Part shown: positions 26,108-34,992 of the stretch, in pieces
How the letters are laid out: each line of letters starts with the position of its first letter
How positions within the stretch are numbered: position 1 is the stretch's first letter
Source of the DNA: PALSA-1316 sp964499365
Lineage (GTDB): Bacteria; Nitrospirota; Thermodesulfovibrionia; Thermodesulfovibrionales; UBA6898
Assembly: GCA_964499365.1 (NCBI GenBank)
Contig: CAZCKU010000009.1
Span: 1 to 64,000 of the forward strand
Length of the DNA stretch: 64,000 bases
Direction of reading: 5' to 3'
Program-made: the position numbers and the translations under genes
The notes under the pieces: generated by a model
The model's database searches: none
The model's input: the letters and a program-made list of their open reading frames with translations, nothing else
Told to the model about the DNA's origin: nothing

Positions 26108-27262
26108 TCAATCTATTTGTAATTTCTGAGCTACTATCTCAGCAAAACGGGACACATTCTGGGGTGATATCACCGTGGTTTTAAATTGTTCTGCTCTTGC
26201 CTGAACAGCCAGCTTCAGTTTTCCATCCTTCAAAATGTGCGGGGACGTACTTACAAAAAAACTTTCGACACGCAAGCCAAATTCCTTCTGCAAGGCCGCT
26301 ATCTTATACAGGGCATCTGTCTTTTTATCATCATTCTGATCAAGTGACTTGCATTCAACCGTATAGAGGGCATTGTCTTTTGTAAACATGACGTCGAATT
26401 CATTTTTCCTTCCTTTTGCGTTAACCGCGATAATACCCATTGAAATGTCATCAATACCTCTGCCCTTTCTTTTCACAAGCTCCAGGAAACAAAACTCCTC
26501 CAACCATCCACCTGTCAGATAGATTATTTCCGCCTTACTCAAATGTTTAGCATACCCTTCGCTTGTCAAACCGAAACCCATCATCTCAAGTAAGATCTCT
26601 TCCTCGTGGCTTTTGGGTTTATACGAGGTTGTCAATTGATACCCCTTGTCATCATCCCTGTACTTTCTGAGTTTCTCGCTCAAGCGTTCCAAAAGGGGTT
26701 TTACCGCGTCGTAGTTTTTGACAATCCAGCCCGTCAGTACGCTTCTTTCATGAGCAAGTTTCTGGCCCGGTTCAATTTTTTTTGCATTGACAACCTTCAG
26801 CCCGTAAGCCGCAAGGTAATCTGTGACCCCCAACCTCATTATTAGTGGGGTTCCATTATTGGTATTTTTTTTGGGAAACGGGGTAATAAAGGAATTGTTG
26901 CCAACCGGAATATAGATCATAGTACTTCCGTAATCCTTAAAATACTCGTATGCTGCAATAGACATAATTTTGGTGCCACCGGTTAGATTCAAAATAAAAT
27001 CGGAGCTCTCTTTTCCGCTAATCCATAAATCTAATTTCTTTTTGCAATCAAGCAATGAATCTTCCTGTACTTCTATCCTCTCATGACACTTACTATAGTC
27101 ATGATTCAAGTGGGTTAATGTATTCAGAATATGCTCAGTTTTATTTAATTTTTCCATCTTAGCTGTTGTAATAAATAAAATGTTGTCCGGGCAAAAATGT
27201 TGAATACCTAAAATATTGGGAATCGTTTGTTCTGACACCAGACAGACGTGTATATGGCTCAT
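26108..27262 (-). CDS. can2: Card1/Can2-type CARF nuclease
   Basis: A 384-residue cyclic-oligoadenylate-activated nuclease. The CARF domain (~1-145) has the ligand loop NLTGGTKIMSIAAYEYF (~92-108). A linker follows, then a DUF1887-type PD-(D/E)xK domain: GGWLEEFCFLELV (~247), NEFDVMFTK (~283) and YTVECKSL (~297), giving the Glu, Asp and ECK metal site. Members (Treponema Card1, Can2) cut single-stranded DNA and RNA or nick DNA when cA4 is bound. It is the only effector nuclease found here; no HEPN Csm6 is present. Base composition is lower in GC than most of the window. Confidence 0.85.
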   Translation of the reverse strand: MSHIHVCLVSEQTIPNILGIQHFCPDNILFITTAKMEKLNKTEHILNTLTHLNHDYSKCHERIEVQEDSLLDCKKKLDLWISGKESSDFILNLTGGTKIMSIAAYEYFKDYGSTMIYIPVGNNSFITPFPKKNTNNGTPLIMRLGVTDYLAAYGLKVVNAKKIEPGQKLAHERSVLTGWIVKNYDAVKPLLERLSEKLRKYRDDDKGYQLTTSYKPKSHEEEILLEMMGFGLTSEGYAKHLSKAEIIYLTGGWLEEFCFLELVKRKGRGIDDISMGIIAVNAKGRKNEFDVMFTKDNALYTVECKSLDQNDDKKTDALYKIAALQKEFGLRVESFFVSTSPHILKDGKLKLAVQARAEQFKTTVISPQNVSRFAEIVAQKLQID

Positions 27263-27277
27263 AGATTATTTCCTTTC

Positions 27278-27306
27278 TTGACAGTCACGTGGCACCCGCA
27301 TACAAT
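27278..27306 (+). promoter_or_regulatory. vapBC promoter with overlapping palindrome
   Basis: Perfect TTGACA (27278-27283), 17 bp, TACAAT (27301-27306). A palindrome GCATA-N5-TATGC (27298-27312) covers the -10 box and is a likely VapB operator. AGGAGG at 27319-27324 serves ATG 27333. Confidence 0.7.
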
Positions 27307-27332
27307 ATATGCATACATAGGAGGTGTATGCT

Positions 27333-27569
27333 ATGCGTGCGACGTTAAACATACCCGATGATCTCCTTTCTGAAGTCCAGAAGGCCACGGGAGAAAAATC
27401 CAAGACCAAGGCGATCGTAACCGCCATGCAGGAGTATATCAGGGAAAAGAAGATCAGACAGTTGATTGCTCTCAGGGGCAAGATCCAAATTGAAGATGTC
27501 ACTGATGAACTCGAAAATCTTGAACTCAAAGAGGCGGCAGAAGATGACAAACGCTGGGGTAATCGCTGA
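27333..27569 (+). CDS. vapB: VapB-type antitoxin
   Basis: A 78-residue antitoxin beginning MRATLNIPDDLLSEVQKATG, a ribbon-helix-helix DNA-binding start, followed by a charged toxin-binding tail. ATG 27333 is chosen for its AGGAGG site; an in-frame start nine bases upstream exists. The stop overlaps the toxin start by 26 bases. It is transcribed against the direction of the surrounding csm genes, so it is an insertion into that operon with its own promoter. Confidence 0.85.
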   Translation: MRATLNIPDDLLSEVQKATGEKSKTKAIVTAMQEYIREKKIRQLIALRGKIQIEDVTDELENLELKEAAEDDKRWGNR

Positions 27570-27936
27570 TACATCGGTACTTATAGATTTTTTAAAACAT
27601 AGTGACAGCGCAGACCGGCGCGTCCTGACCTTACTCGAAGAAAAACGCTTATACATAACGGGCATTATCGCCGCTGAATTAATCCAGGGGCTCAAGGGGG
27701 CAAAAGAAGAGCAATTGCTGTCACTGCTGCTTGAGGGAGTAGCAACATTGGAAATCCCCAACGCTCTCTGGACAAAGGCCGGCCTCCTCTCTGCATCGCT
27801 CAGAAAACAGGGCATCACCCTGCCGTTAACCGACATTGCCATCGCAGTACTGGCCATTGAACACCACCTCCCCATCTTCACCCTGGATAGACATTTTGAA
27901 GATATTCCGGGGGTAAGATTGTATAAGACCCCATAA
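27544..27936 (+). CDS. vapC: VapC-type PIN-domain toxin
   Basis: A 130-residue PIN nuclease. Acidic residues are seen in VIADTSVLIDFL (first Asp, ~8), AAELIQGLKG (Glu, ~43), LPLTDIAIAVLA (Asp, ~97) and FTLDRHFEDI (Asp, ~115). VapC toxins cut tRNA or rRNA when the antitoxin is lost. It lies between csm5 and the Card1 gene on the opposite strand. Confidence 0.88.
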   Translation: MTNAGVIADTSVLIDFLKHSDSADRRVLTLLEEKRLYITGIIAAELIQGLKGAKEEQLLSLLLEGVATLEIPNALWTKAGLLSASLRKQGITLPLTDIAIAVLAIEHHLPIFTLDRHFEDIPGVRLYKTP

Positions 27937-27963
27937 TATATTCCGCCTTATCAACAAAGCAGA

Positions 27964-29505
27964 TCATCCGCCTAGAATCGCCTTAAGCTTCTTCACCTTT
28001 TCAACCTGCTTCTTGCTTCCGCCTTCCCATTTACGGTGCTTAATATAGTACTGCTTCAGTGCTTCGGCCAATCTCTCCTTGTGCGGTGAAGCCAGGGTGT
28101 CCAGCCTGTTGAAGCAGTCGACCACCTGCTGCTCAGAAACATCAGAGAGACCGGGCATACGAATAAGCTGCTCTTCATCGGTCAACGATTCCCACTCAGC
28201 TCTGACACGTGCCTCCTCTTCTTCTCTCACTTTACTTGCGGCCTCAGCCTTGGCCTTAGCCTCTTGTGCCTGCCGGGATTTGTCCCTTCGCACCTCGGCC
28301 TCAACAGCGGTCCTCTGTCTGTTCTCAGCCCCTGCTGCAGCTGCCGCTTCTCTTAGTGTGTCAGGCAGCGGATTGAGCATCCAGCTGGCACCTGTCTGTA
28401 TGGGCATTAACTCCAGGACTGCCCATCCAAAAGCTCTGCAATCATTCTCTGCCCTCGAATCCCTGTAGTCCGAAGCAAGCCATATAGTGGTAGCCGCGGA
28501 CTGAAACTCTGGTCGTCCCTTCATAATTCTTATGTTTCGCACTCCATCCAATGTATGCGCTTCAGCTCCTGAGTGTCTGCCAATTCTCACAATAACCGCA
28601 GTCGCACCAAGCGTAGCTTTAAATCCAAGCAAACGGTCATCCATCTCCCTATAGAAACTTTCTGCACCTATGGTCCGGAGAGTTTCTCTTTCGGCCTCAT
28701 ACCTTGCTGTAAAAAATTGCTTCACTGCAGTTAACAAACTACCGGCAGCGAGCGGGTTTTCTATGCCTGACAGCCTGTCAGGCGCATCAAGTCTCAGGAT
28801 ACCCTCAAAAACTGCCCCAGGTTCAATTACCTCAAGAATCTGATCAGGTCCTTTTTCAGAAAGAAGCCCTTTGCCTGTATCAACCATCCGTTTCTTGCGG
28901 TTCACCGCATAGACCAATCTTGTTTTCAAATTCTTTACAGGCAACAGGTCAGGAACATGCAACATTCTGAAGGGGTCTTTATCGAAAGAACCACCGAGAA
29001 GCTCCTTTTCAAGGAGCTTGTGCTTCCTTGAATCAGTTTGTGACCGCTGTCCCTTATTCAAATAATTCAAATATGCGGTGCGTAGACTACCCTTAAGAGA
29101 TGATCCAGGTATATATGAAAACAACCCGTTAGGGCAGTATGAAGTGCGGCCGAGAGTGAAGCGGTTAATCACCTTCGATCTATCAAATGAAGACATTCTG
29201 AGTACTTCCTCATAGCGTGCAGCTACGGCCGAAGGAATTTCTATGGTGGCGGAGACAGGGACTTTGGCCGAGTGCTTATTTATAAATCTCATAACCTGCA
29301 GCAGGTCGTTTTTCATGCAGATCTCGGAAAAATTCTTGCGAGCAAGCTCATCAAGTGAATCAATAAAGTCGGCCGGCTCGAACAGACAAAGTCGATTGTT
29401 TTCGGTGTCTATATAGAAGGATATAGGTTCAAAGACTTCACCACTGCCAATATGTACCGGCGAAAGTATATGAAGCCTTGTTTTCATGGGGGTGCTTCTC
29501 ATCAT
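27964..29505 (-). CDS. csm5: Csm5 with long C-terminal extension
   Basis: A 513-residue RAMP subunit that caps the 3' side of the type III-A backbone and helps crRNA maturation. ATG 29505 has a GGAGG site and overlaps the csm4 stop (ATGA). RAMP features include LSPVHIGSGEVFEP (~12) and the glycine loop YIPGSSLKGSLRTAYL (~130). After about residue 380 a charged Ala/Glu/Lys/Arg-rich coiled coil (~385-440) and a basic tail ending KVKKLKAILGG extend it beyond the usual ~350-400 residues. The extension is not explained by the family. Confidence 0.88.
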   Translation of the reverse strand: MMRSTPMKTRLHILSPVHIGSGEVFEPISFYIDTENNRLCLFEPADFIDSLDELARKNFSEICMKNDLLQVMRFINKHSAKVPVSATIEIPSAVAARYEEVLRMSSFDRSKVINRFTLGRTSYCPNGLFSYIPGSSLKGSLRTAYLNYLNKGQRSQTDSRKHKLLEKELLGGSFDKDPFRMLHVPDLLPVKNLKTRLVYAVNRKKRMVDTGKGLLSEKGPDQILEVIEPGAVFEGILRLDAPDRLSGIENPLAAGSLLTAVKQFFTARYEAERETLRTIGAESFYREMDDRLLGFKATLGATAVIVRIGRHSGAEAHTLDGVRNIRIMKGRPEFQSAATTIWLASDYRDSRAENDCRAFGWAVLELMPIQTGASWMLNPLPDTLREAAAAAGAENRQRTAVEAEVRRDKSRQAQEAKAKAEAASKVREEEEARVRAEWESLTDEEQLIRMPGLSDVSEQQVVDCFNRLDTLASPHKERLAEALKQYYIKHRKWEGGSKKQVEKVKKLKAILGG

Positions 29506-30509
29506 CTGACCTCCATTCTGAACGGAATGTATAACGCGTACCCCTGGCAATAAGTATTTGGCTCTGCCTTCGAAATAGTGGGTACAGCCCTTCCGATATA
29601 CGGCCTGGCCGGTAATCCCGAACTTGAAATGAAAACTGATCCTGAGGACGCCATTATAACCGGGGCCTTAAACGGGTGCCCGCTGTGCGCCAGTGCCCCT
29701 CCATGGCGACCAAAACGAACAAATGATTGAAAAAAAGCCTGTTGCCAGGTGTTGCCGGGCACTGAAGGTGATAGCGTATAGCATGCGTTAGCGTTTTCCT
29801 CATCGCCAAAATCACTATCGCCGTAGTCAGCAACATCAAACTTACCAAGTCCGACCGTAGCGTCCCTACCAAAACCAGACAGGCCGATTTGGCGAAGGCC
29901 ATCAGCAACAATGGCCGGAGAAATGCGGTCGGTATCGATTCCTGCAAACACAGAGAGCCGGGAACCCGGCACATAGGCATCATAACAGACAACATATGGC
30001 GCAAAACCTCCTTCCCCTGTGGTTCCAGTAAGTCGGTTTACTGTATTCCTCGTTTGCTCGAATCCCATCACAAAATTTTGACCGGCCTCAGCTTTACTTG
30101 CATTGTCAATGAGGGGAAGTAGTTCACTGTCCTTCACATACAGCTCACTGCTCAAACCACCGGCGAGAAATGTGCTGTCCAGAAGCATCCATTTTCTGAT
30201 CTTCAGTTCCTTCCGTCGCTTTATCCGCTCAATATCACTCATTCCCGCATTCGTATGAAACAATAAACTAAGAGGAAGAGCAGGACGTCCGAACGCACGG
30301 CGCACGTCGGTATTGCTGCCAAATCTGGGGAACGCATCGGAAAAAATTAGGAAAGGCTTTCTTTCATAATCATCAAGCAGCCCTTCGAGGACTGAGGCGT
30401 TTCCTGCACCAAAAATCAGTTGCCAGCAGAACTGACCAAACAGTGTATCCCCCAAGAGCGGAGTTCCGAATCCGGACCGTGGTTCGATCACAAACTCAAC
30501 TATCTTCAT
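29502..30509 (-). CDS. csm4: Csm4
   Basis: A 335-residue RAMP protein that sits at the 5' (tag) end of the crRNA and joins Cas10 to the Csm3 backbone. The start IVEFVIEPRSGFGTPLLGDTLFGQFCW is family-typical (GDTLFG near residue 21). A C-terminal glycine-rich loop, GLSGFGRDATVGLGKF (~215), is also present. It lies 9 bases after csm3 and overlaps csm5. Confidence 0.88.
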   Translation of the reverse strand: MKIVEFVIEPRSGFGTPLLGDTLFGQFCWQLIFGAGNASVLEGLLDDYERKPFLIFSDAFPRFGSNTDVRRAFGRPALPLSLLFHTNAGMSDIERIKRRKELKIRKWMLLDSTFLAGGLSSELYVKDSELLPLIDNASKAEAGQNFVMGFEQTRNTVNRLTGTTGEGGFAPYVVCYDAYVPGSRLSVFAGIDTDRISPAIVADGLRQIGLSGFGRDATVGLGKFDVADYGDSDFGDEENANACYTLSPSVPGNTWQQAFFQSFVRFGRHGGALAHSGHPFKAPVIMASSGSVFISSSGLPARPYIGRAVPTISKAEPNTYCQGYALYIPFRMEVR

Positions 30510-30518
30510 GCAACCCTC

Positions 30519-31241
30519 CTAAAATATCTGCATGTTGTCAAAGGCTTCCTGAATAGATACGCCGTCAAGCTCAAGGTTTTCAAACCTGATCCGACCATAG
30601 CCGCGGCTTCCCGAACCACCTAACGCGTCAAGTTCGAGAAGTTTCAATCCACTGAGCAGATATTCATCGAAAATATTCTCATCGCCCTCCTGCAGCACCT
30701 TAAAGGTAACCAGAAAGGAAAATATTGCACCTTCGGGAACCCGCTCGGTCTGCCTGAGTGAGCCTGCAGCCGCTGTGCCACTTATCCTGTTTATTGCGGT
30801 TTCTGCTTTTTCCTCCGTCAGTACATAGCGGCGAGCAGAGGCCATACGCTTCCATTCTGCATCAAGCATGCAGTCGCTGAAGGCTACCCGTGTTGGGCCT
30901 ATTTCCCCCTTGTTATCTGTTTCAGCCCCGCTGGAACCAAAAGTCTTCAGGATAGCTCGGCAGTGCTTCGACAGTTCAGCATCAGTTCCTATTTTTGATA
31001 GGGTCCCGCTGGACACCGGCCGACCTTCACTCAGAAGCACCAGTCCATAACGCAGTTCCAGCAGAGAGCGAATCTTTCCTTTTAGCGAGGAACCTGGTAT
31101 ATACGGTTCATTCGTATGGGGATGACGAATAACCGGCGTATCAATTCCCCCGATATGCATCTCAGAACCACTGCCACCAATGTGCAGCCCACTTCTTAAT
31201 TTAATTATTCCTGTCACTTTCTTTATGCGTGTAAGTTGCAT
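30519..31241 (-). CDS. csm3: Csm3 backbone RNase subunit
   Basis: A 240-residue RAMP subunit that polymerises along the crRNA and cuts target RNA at 6-nt steps. The loop GLHIGGSGSEMHIGGIDTPV (~18-37) ends with the Asp known to be catalytic in Csm3. PYIPGSSLKGKIRSLLE follows (~46) and the glycine loop GSGSRGYGRIRF is at ~215. Target RNA cleavage should therefore be intact. Confidence 0.93.
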   Translation of the reverse strand: MQLTRIKKVTGIIKLRSGLHIGGSGSEMHIGGIDTPVIRHPHTNEPYIPGSSLKGKIRSLLELRYGLVLLSEGRPVSSGTLSKIGTDAELSKHCRAILKTFGSSGAETDNKGEIGPTRVAFSDCMLDAEWKRMASARRYVLTEEKAETAINRISGTAAAGSLRQTERVPEGAIFSFLVTFKVLQEGDENIFDEYLLSGLKLLELDALGGSGSRGYGRIRFENLELDGVSIQEAFDNMQIF

Positions 31242-31262
31242 ATGATCCTCCTGTTATGACGC

Positions 31263-31688
31263 TCAGTTATTTTTGGGATGATAATAACGGTAATAACCCA
31301 TAAAAGCCTCAAAGAATGATTTGAAGGCCTCCAAATCATCCGAGGTTTCTACCTGTTTAAGGCAACTTTCAATCATCACTACAAAACGATCGCTGACATG
31401 TTCACGCGCCTTTGCATAATGAGCTTTGGCATTTAGCATCCTGATATAGGGTAACTGCCTCTCAAAATCCTCCGGGTCAGCATTGCCCACAGATTTGAGC
31501 GTAGTATCGAAACGAACCACCTCATCGTAGAAACGCCTGAGCTGCGTAGGCTTGTTCATGTCTTTTTTACCTGTATCCCCGAGTCTTTCATCAAACACCG
31601 ACTTAGCCCATTGATCGGCCTTTTCTGCAAACAATGCGGGATCCAGAATCCGTTTTTCCCTGTCTCTCCAAAATTTGATATCGCTCAT
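31263..31688 (-). CDS. csm2: Csm2 small subunit
   Basis: A 141-residue, mainly helical protein in the fixed position between cas10 and csm3. It carries Csm2-like QLRRFYDEVVRF (~48) and a C-terminal SFFEAFMGYYRYYHPKN. Csm2 forms the inner filament of the complex and contacts the target RNA. It starts two bases after the cas10 stop, so expression is coupled. Confidence 0.88.
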   Translation of the reverse strand: MSDIKFWRDREKRILDPALFAEKADQWAKSVFDERLGDTGKKDMNKPTQLRRFYDEVVRFDTTLKSVGNADPEDFERQLPYIRMLNAKAHYAKAREHVSDRFVVMIESCLKQVETSDDLEAFKSFFEAFMGYYRYYHPKNN

Positions 31689-31690
31689 GG

Positions 31691-34261
31691 CTACTCCTTT
31701 CTATGCTCATAAATTACCCTCCAAAGGGGGATGCGAAATCGCCCAGCAAACCGGTCAATCCAAGCTGCAACTTTCATAACATCGTCTCTTTTTTTCTTAA
31801 TATTCCTGGCCATGGAATACCTAAACATGGGTCTCCAAAGACAGTCGGCAATATCCTCTATGAATACCCCACCTTTTTTATCCCTTACCGTGCGTTCCTT
31901 TTCAGCCATAAACTGGTATGCATTTAAACGGTGAAGCATTCCGTTATTTATCAGGCCTTCAGCAATCCATTCCTCAAGTATATTTCGCACCGCTGAGAGG
32001 TCTGCCAATTCCGTCCACTCCACGGTCTGCCCAAATAGAGTCATCCTGTCTTTGCCTGCATTCTTGGAGTCGGAAAGGGCTGCGTCGGTCAGTTCCGATA
32101 ATCTGCGCAGAGGCTCGCCCGGCTTATGCAAACTGAAACCTGCAGACAGTGTTATGTCACCGTTTCTGCAGGTATATTTCCGAAAATCGGCATTTACTTC
32201 AATAGCAAAATCCAGCATCCGGTTCCAGGGCCCTATTAAAAACAAATCGTCGCCTCCTGCAAAAACCGTATATATATCTCTGAAATCAGGTGAATCAGCC
32301 AACTTGGAAGGAACATACAGCGAGAAAAAAGCATTTATCTGTCGACTCACGGTAGCAAATCGAGATAGAGTCATTCTGGTGCGCGGAAGTCCCGTCGCTA
32401 AAACAAGGCCGAGGTTATCAACATCAGCCTTAAATGTACCTATTGCAGCCACTCCCCTCGAAGAGCCATCAATAGAGTCTGCACCCAAACGGGACTTTGC
32501 AGCAAGATGATGAAATGTCTTGGGAACACCAAGAACCATTTGGTCTAATAATTCCTCGCTCCTGCCCTCAGATCTCCGACTGCTGATAATGCGGGTATCA
32601 CTGAAATCTGAAACGTCATAGACAGGAACGTATCCTCCGATATGACGGACAGTAACCCTGTCTTTTTCAACATTGGAACTGGCCCTTATCTGCCAGAACT
32701 TGATAAGTGTCCCCTGCCGGGCGAACTCCGACAGGCGGCCCTCTGCGAACCCGATCTGGTAGCGCCCGAATATGGGATCGAGAAGCTTCCTCTCACCATG
32801 AAAAACTGCATCCGCAGTCGTGATTGCTATCTTGTCGTTCTTGACTATCTCGGTTCCAAGAAGTATCTGGTCACGGCATGTCAGGCAGGAATCTTTCACC
32901 GACTCTCCAAATAGTGTGGCCATGGCACCGGCAACAGAGGCCCTTTTTCCACAAAATGGACAGATAGGCGGATTAAGAGTATTGTCGAAACTGTCGAGAT
33001 AACCCTCCACAGCACCGCAACGTGAAAGGAGCTCTGTTCTTGAATATTTTCTCCGATCGACAGCGGAAGTGAGCTTCTCCCAAAGGTCTGCAAAGTGCCC
33101 CCCAACAAAATCGTTTGCGGACGCCTCGACTGTCGAAATCCCGATACTGTTTTCCCCAAAAAAGCGATCGATGAGCCATGTATTGATCTCGTCTGATACA
33201 CGTAACACGGCTTCCCTGCTCGCAGGCGTATTCTGGCAAACTATAGTAAATTTTCCAGCCGCGGACAGCAGCACTGAAGATGGCGGAAGCCTTAGTGCAT
33301 TGCAAAGTGCGTGGGCCGCTAACTCCGAAAACAGCGAAACCATAAAGGATCTTCCACGCAGCATTTTTGCACGTCCTTTGGCAGTCTCTCCGCCTTCGCT
33401 GAAGATAAAGTCCTGTATACCATAAAAATCTGCACTCACCAGCAAAAACTTCTGGGTCTGCCAATCTTCCTTTATAGCAGAGATATTCATAGTGTCAGTA
33501 TCTGTGTGGTAAAGATAAAGAGCCGCTGCTAGGGCAGCAGTGGCCCGTGAATGATCATAGAGAGACACGTCGTGAACAACGTCTCCAACCGTGGCAGCGG
33601 GTATGCTTGAGGTAAACTCACAAAGGAGACTGTCAAAGTGCTCATACCATAGCGGCATGCTGTCATTACGATGGGCTATTAGAGACAAAGCATCACTAAA
33701 GGCAAGCAGCAGTTCTCGGTATTCCTCTCCTGCATCTTCTTGGGGTTCTGCAATTCCAGTGGGGAAAATGCTTGCCGGTGATAGAGGTTTTAACGCATAA
33801 CGAAACTTGAGCTGTGCTTCGGCATCTCCTTTGATAGACACCTGCTCAAAAATTGTAAGAAGTCGCGTTTCCCGGAACTTTGATATAGCAATAGGCTTAT
33901 TATCACCCTCAAAAGACTGTCGGTCTGCTCCGCTGGATATCCAATCAGCCATAGCAATTATCCACTGCAGAGGGGTCTCAGGCTTGTGATGTCCGGCGGC
34001 CAGATTAACAAAAGTGTCCCCCTCACCCCAGTTCGCCCTGTTCAACTGCGGGGGAAGATATTTGTCAAAGTAATCAACAAAAGCCGCGGTATAGACAGCA
34101 TGGACATGGGTATGCCGTTTCTCCTTCTCAATGTACGGCTGGTAAAGGCCAGCATTGCGGTCGAGAAAATCCCGGCTTACATCGAAACGAGCCCGTTGTG
34201 CAAACTTGCCTATGTCATGCATCAGGCCAGCCAGTGCTATTTTATAAACGGTGGAATCCAT
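31691..34261 (-). CDS. cas10: Cas10/Csm1 with HD nuclease and cOA synthase
   Basis: An 856-residue large subunit. The N-terminal HD domain shows LMHDIGKFAQRA (His15-Asp16) and AAGHHKPET (~90), so target-triggered DNase activity is likely. A zinc finger CPFC...CLTC spans ~435-462. The second palm domain has AGGDDLFLIG at ~667, the site that makes cyclic oligoadenylate. Both activities appear intact. A GGAGG site precedes ATG 34261. It begins the core cas10-csm2-csm3-csm4-csm5 run. With the Card1-like nuclease downstream, cA4 is the expected messenger; this is inference. Confidence 0.95.
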   Translation of the reverse strand: MDSTVYKIALAGLMHDIGKFAQRARFDVSRDFLDRNAGLYQPYIEKEKRHTHVHAVYTAAFVDYFDKYLPPQLNRANWGEGDTFVNLAAGHHKPETPLQWIIAMADWISSGADRQSFEGDNKPIAISKFRETRLLTIFEQVSIKGDAEAQLKFRYALKPLSPASIFPTGIAEPQEDAGEEYRELLLAFSDALSLIAHRNDSMPLWYEHFDSLLCEFTSSIPAATVGDVVHDVSLYDHSRATAALAAALYLYHTDTDTMNISAIKEDWQTQKFLLVSADFYGIQDFIFSEGGETAKGRAKMLRGRSFMVSLFSELAAHALCNALRLPPSSVLLSAAGKFTIVCQNTPASREAVLRVSDEINTWLIDRFFGENSIGISTVEASANDFVGGHFADLWEKLTSAVDRRKYSRTELLSRCGAVEGYLDSFDNTLNPPICPFCGKRASVAGAMATLFGESVKDSCLTCRDQILLGTEIVKNDKIAITTADAVFHGERKLLDPIFGRYQIGFAEGRLSEFARQGTLIKFWQIRASSNVEKDRVTVRHIGGYVPVYDVSDFSDTRIISSRRSEGRSEELLDQMVLGVPKTFHHLAAKSRLGADSIDGSSRGVAAIGTFKADVDNLGLVLATGLPRTRMTLSRFATVSRQINAFFSLYVPSKLADSPDFRDIYTVFAGGDDLFLIGPWNRMLDFAIEVNADFRKYTCRNGDITLSAGFSLHKPGEPLRRLSELTDAALSDSKNAGKDRMTLFGQTVEWTELADLSAVRNILEEWIAEGLINNGMLHRLNAYQFMAEKERTVRDKKGGVFIEDIADCLWRPMFRYSMARNIKKKRDDVMKVAAWIDRFAGRFRIPLWRVIYEHRKE

Positions 34262-34307
34262 TTTCTACCTCCAAGAGAAATTCTATGCATTGCGATCCCT
34301 TTTCCCC

Positions 34308-34703
34308 CTATAGCCACTCGATATCCATCTCTTTCTCAAGCTGCCGGAACTCCGGATCACCGGTAAGGACGGTTGCCTTTTCACGGATGGCGGTTGCAGC
34401 GGCAAAACAGTCGGCATACGAGATCGCGAACCTGCTTTTTATCTTTGCCGCTGCAAGCACGTCCTGCAGCGAATTTGCTACGGCAGTGACAGGCAGAGAC
34501 GGCAAAATGACATCTATAAAATATTCTGCTGCCTGCGCACTCCGTTCGCGGGCAAGGATATAATACGTCTCGCCAATGTTGATGTCATTCATCAACAGAT
34601 CAGCGCTGCCCGAGGTCAGGGACTGCTTTACCTTCTCATACCCTTTTTCTTTTTTGAGATATGCCAGCAGGGCGTACGAATCGAGCAGTTTTTTCTTCTT
34701 CAC
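34308..34703 (-). CDS. PIN-domain toxin
   Basis: A 131-residue PIN nuclease. Acidic residues lie in LLDSYALLAYL (Asp, ~8), INIGETYYIL (Glu, ~44), SYADCFAAAT (Asp, ~97) and LTGDPEF (Asp, ~116). The start is GTG 34703, overlapping the antitoxin by 68 bases. The pair sits between the NE0113-family gene and cas10, in the same direction as the cas genes, so it may be read from the cas promoter as well as its own. Confidence 0.82.
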   Translation of the reverse strand: MKKKKLLDSYALLAYLKKEKGYEKVKQSLTSGSADLLMNDINIGETYYILARERSAQAAEYFIDVILPSLPVTAVANSLQDVLAAAKIKSRFAISYADCFAAATAIREKATVLTGDPEFRQLEKEMDIEWL

Positions 34704-34932
34704 GCCGCAATTCCTCCTTTCTGTCCCGGAGCAGCGCCTCGGTCAGTGACGACCCGTCACTGAAGATGCCGCAGAAGTGCTCCACCGGATTCTCCGGAAG
34801 GGGCCGTATCTCGATGTGGTCTGCAACGGACTCCACCAATACTTTTGAGCCTGGCTTAATTCCCAACCTGTCCCGTGCTGCCTTGGGGATTACCACCTGC
34901 CCTTTTGCCGATGTAGTTGTAATTAATGACAT
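34636..34932 (-). CDS. SpoVT/AbrB-type antitoxin
   Basis: A 98-residue antitoxin. The swapped-hairpin DNA-binding domain is evident in TSAKGQVVIPKAARDRLGI (~7-25) and KVLVESVADHIEIRPLP. A charged helix that should bind the PIN toxin follows. Its promoter region is the A/T-rich 34935-34985 stretch (TATAGTTG, TATATATTT). Toxin-antitoxin pairs are common passengers in defence loci. Confidence 0.85.
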   Translation of the reverse strand: MSLITTTSAKGQVVIPKAARDRLGIKPGSKVLVESVADHIEIRPLPENPVEHFCGIFSDGSSLTEALLRDRKEELRREEEKTARFVRPAGISQKRKRV

Positions 34933-34992
34933 AAGTTGTACCTCATAAATATAGTTGAACCTTATATATTTAGTTTAACTGTATCATGCATG

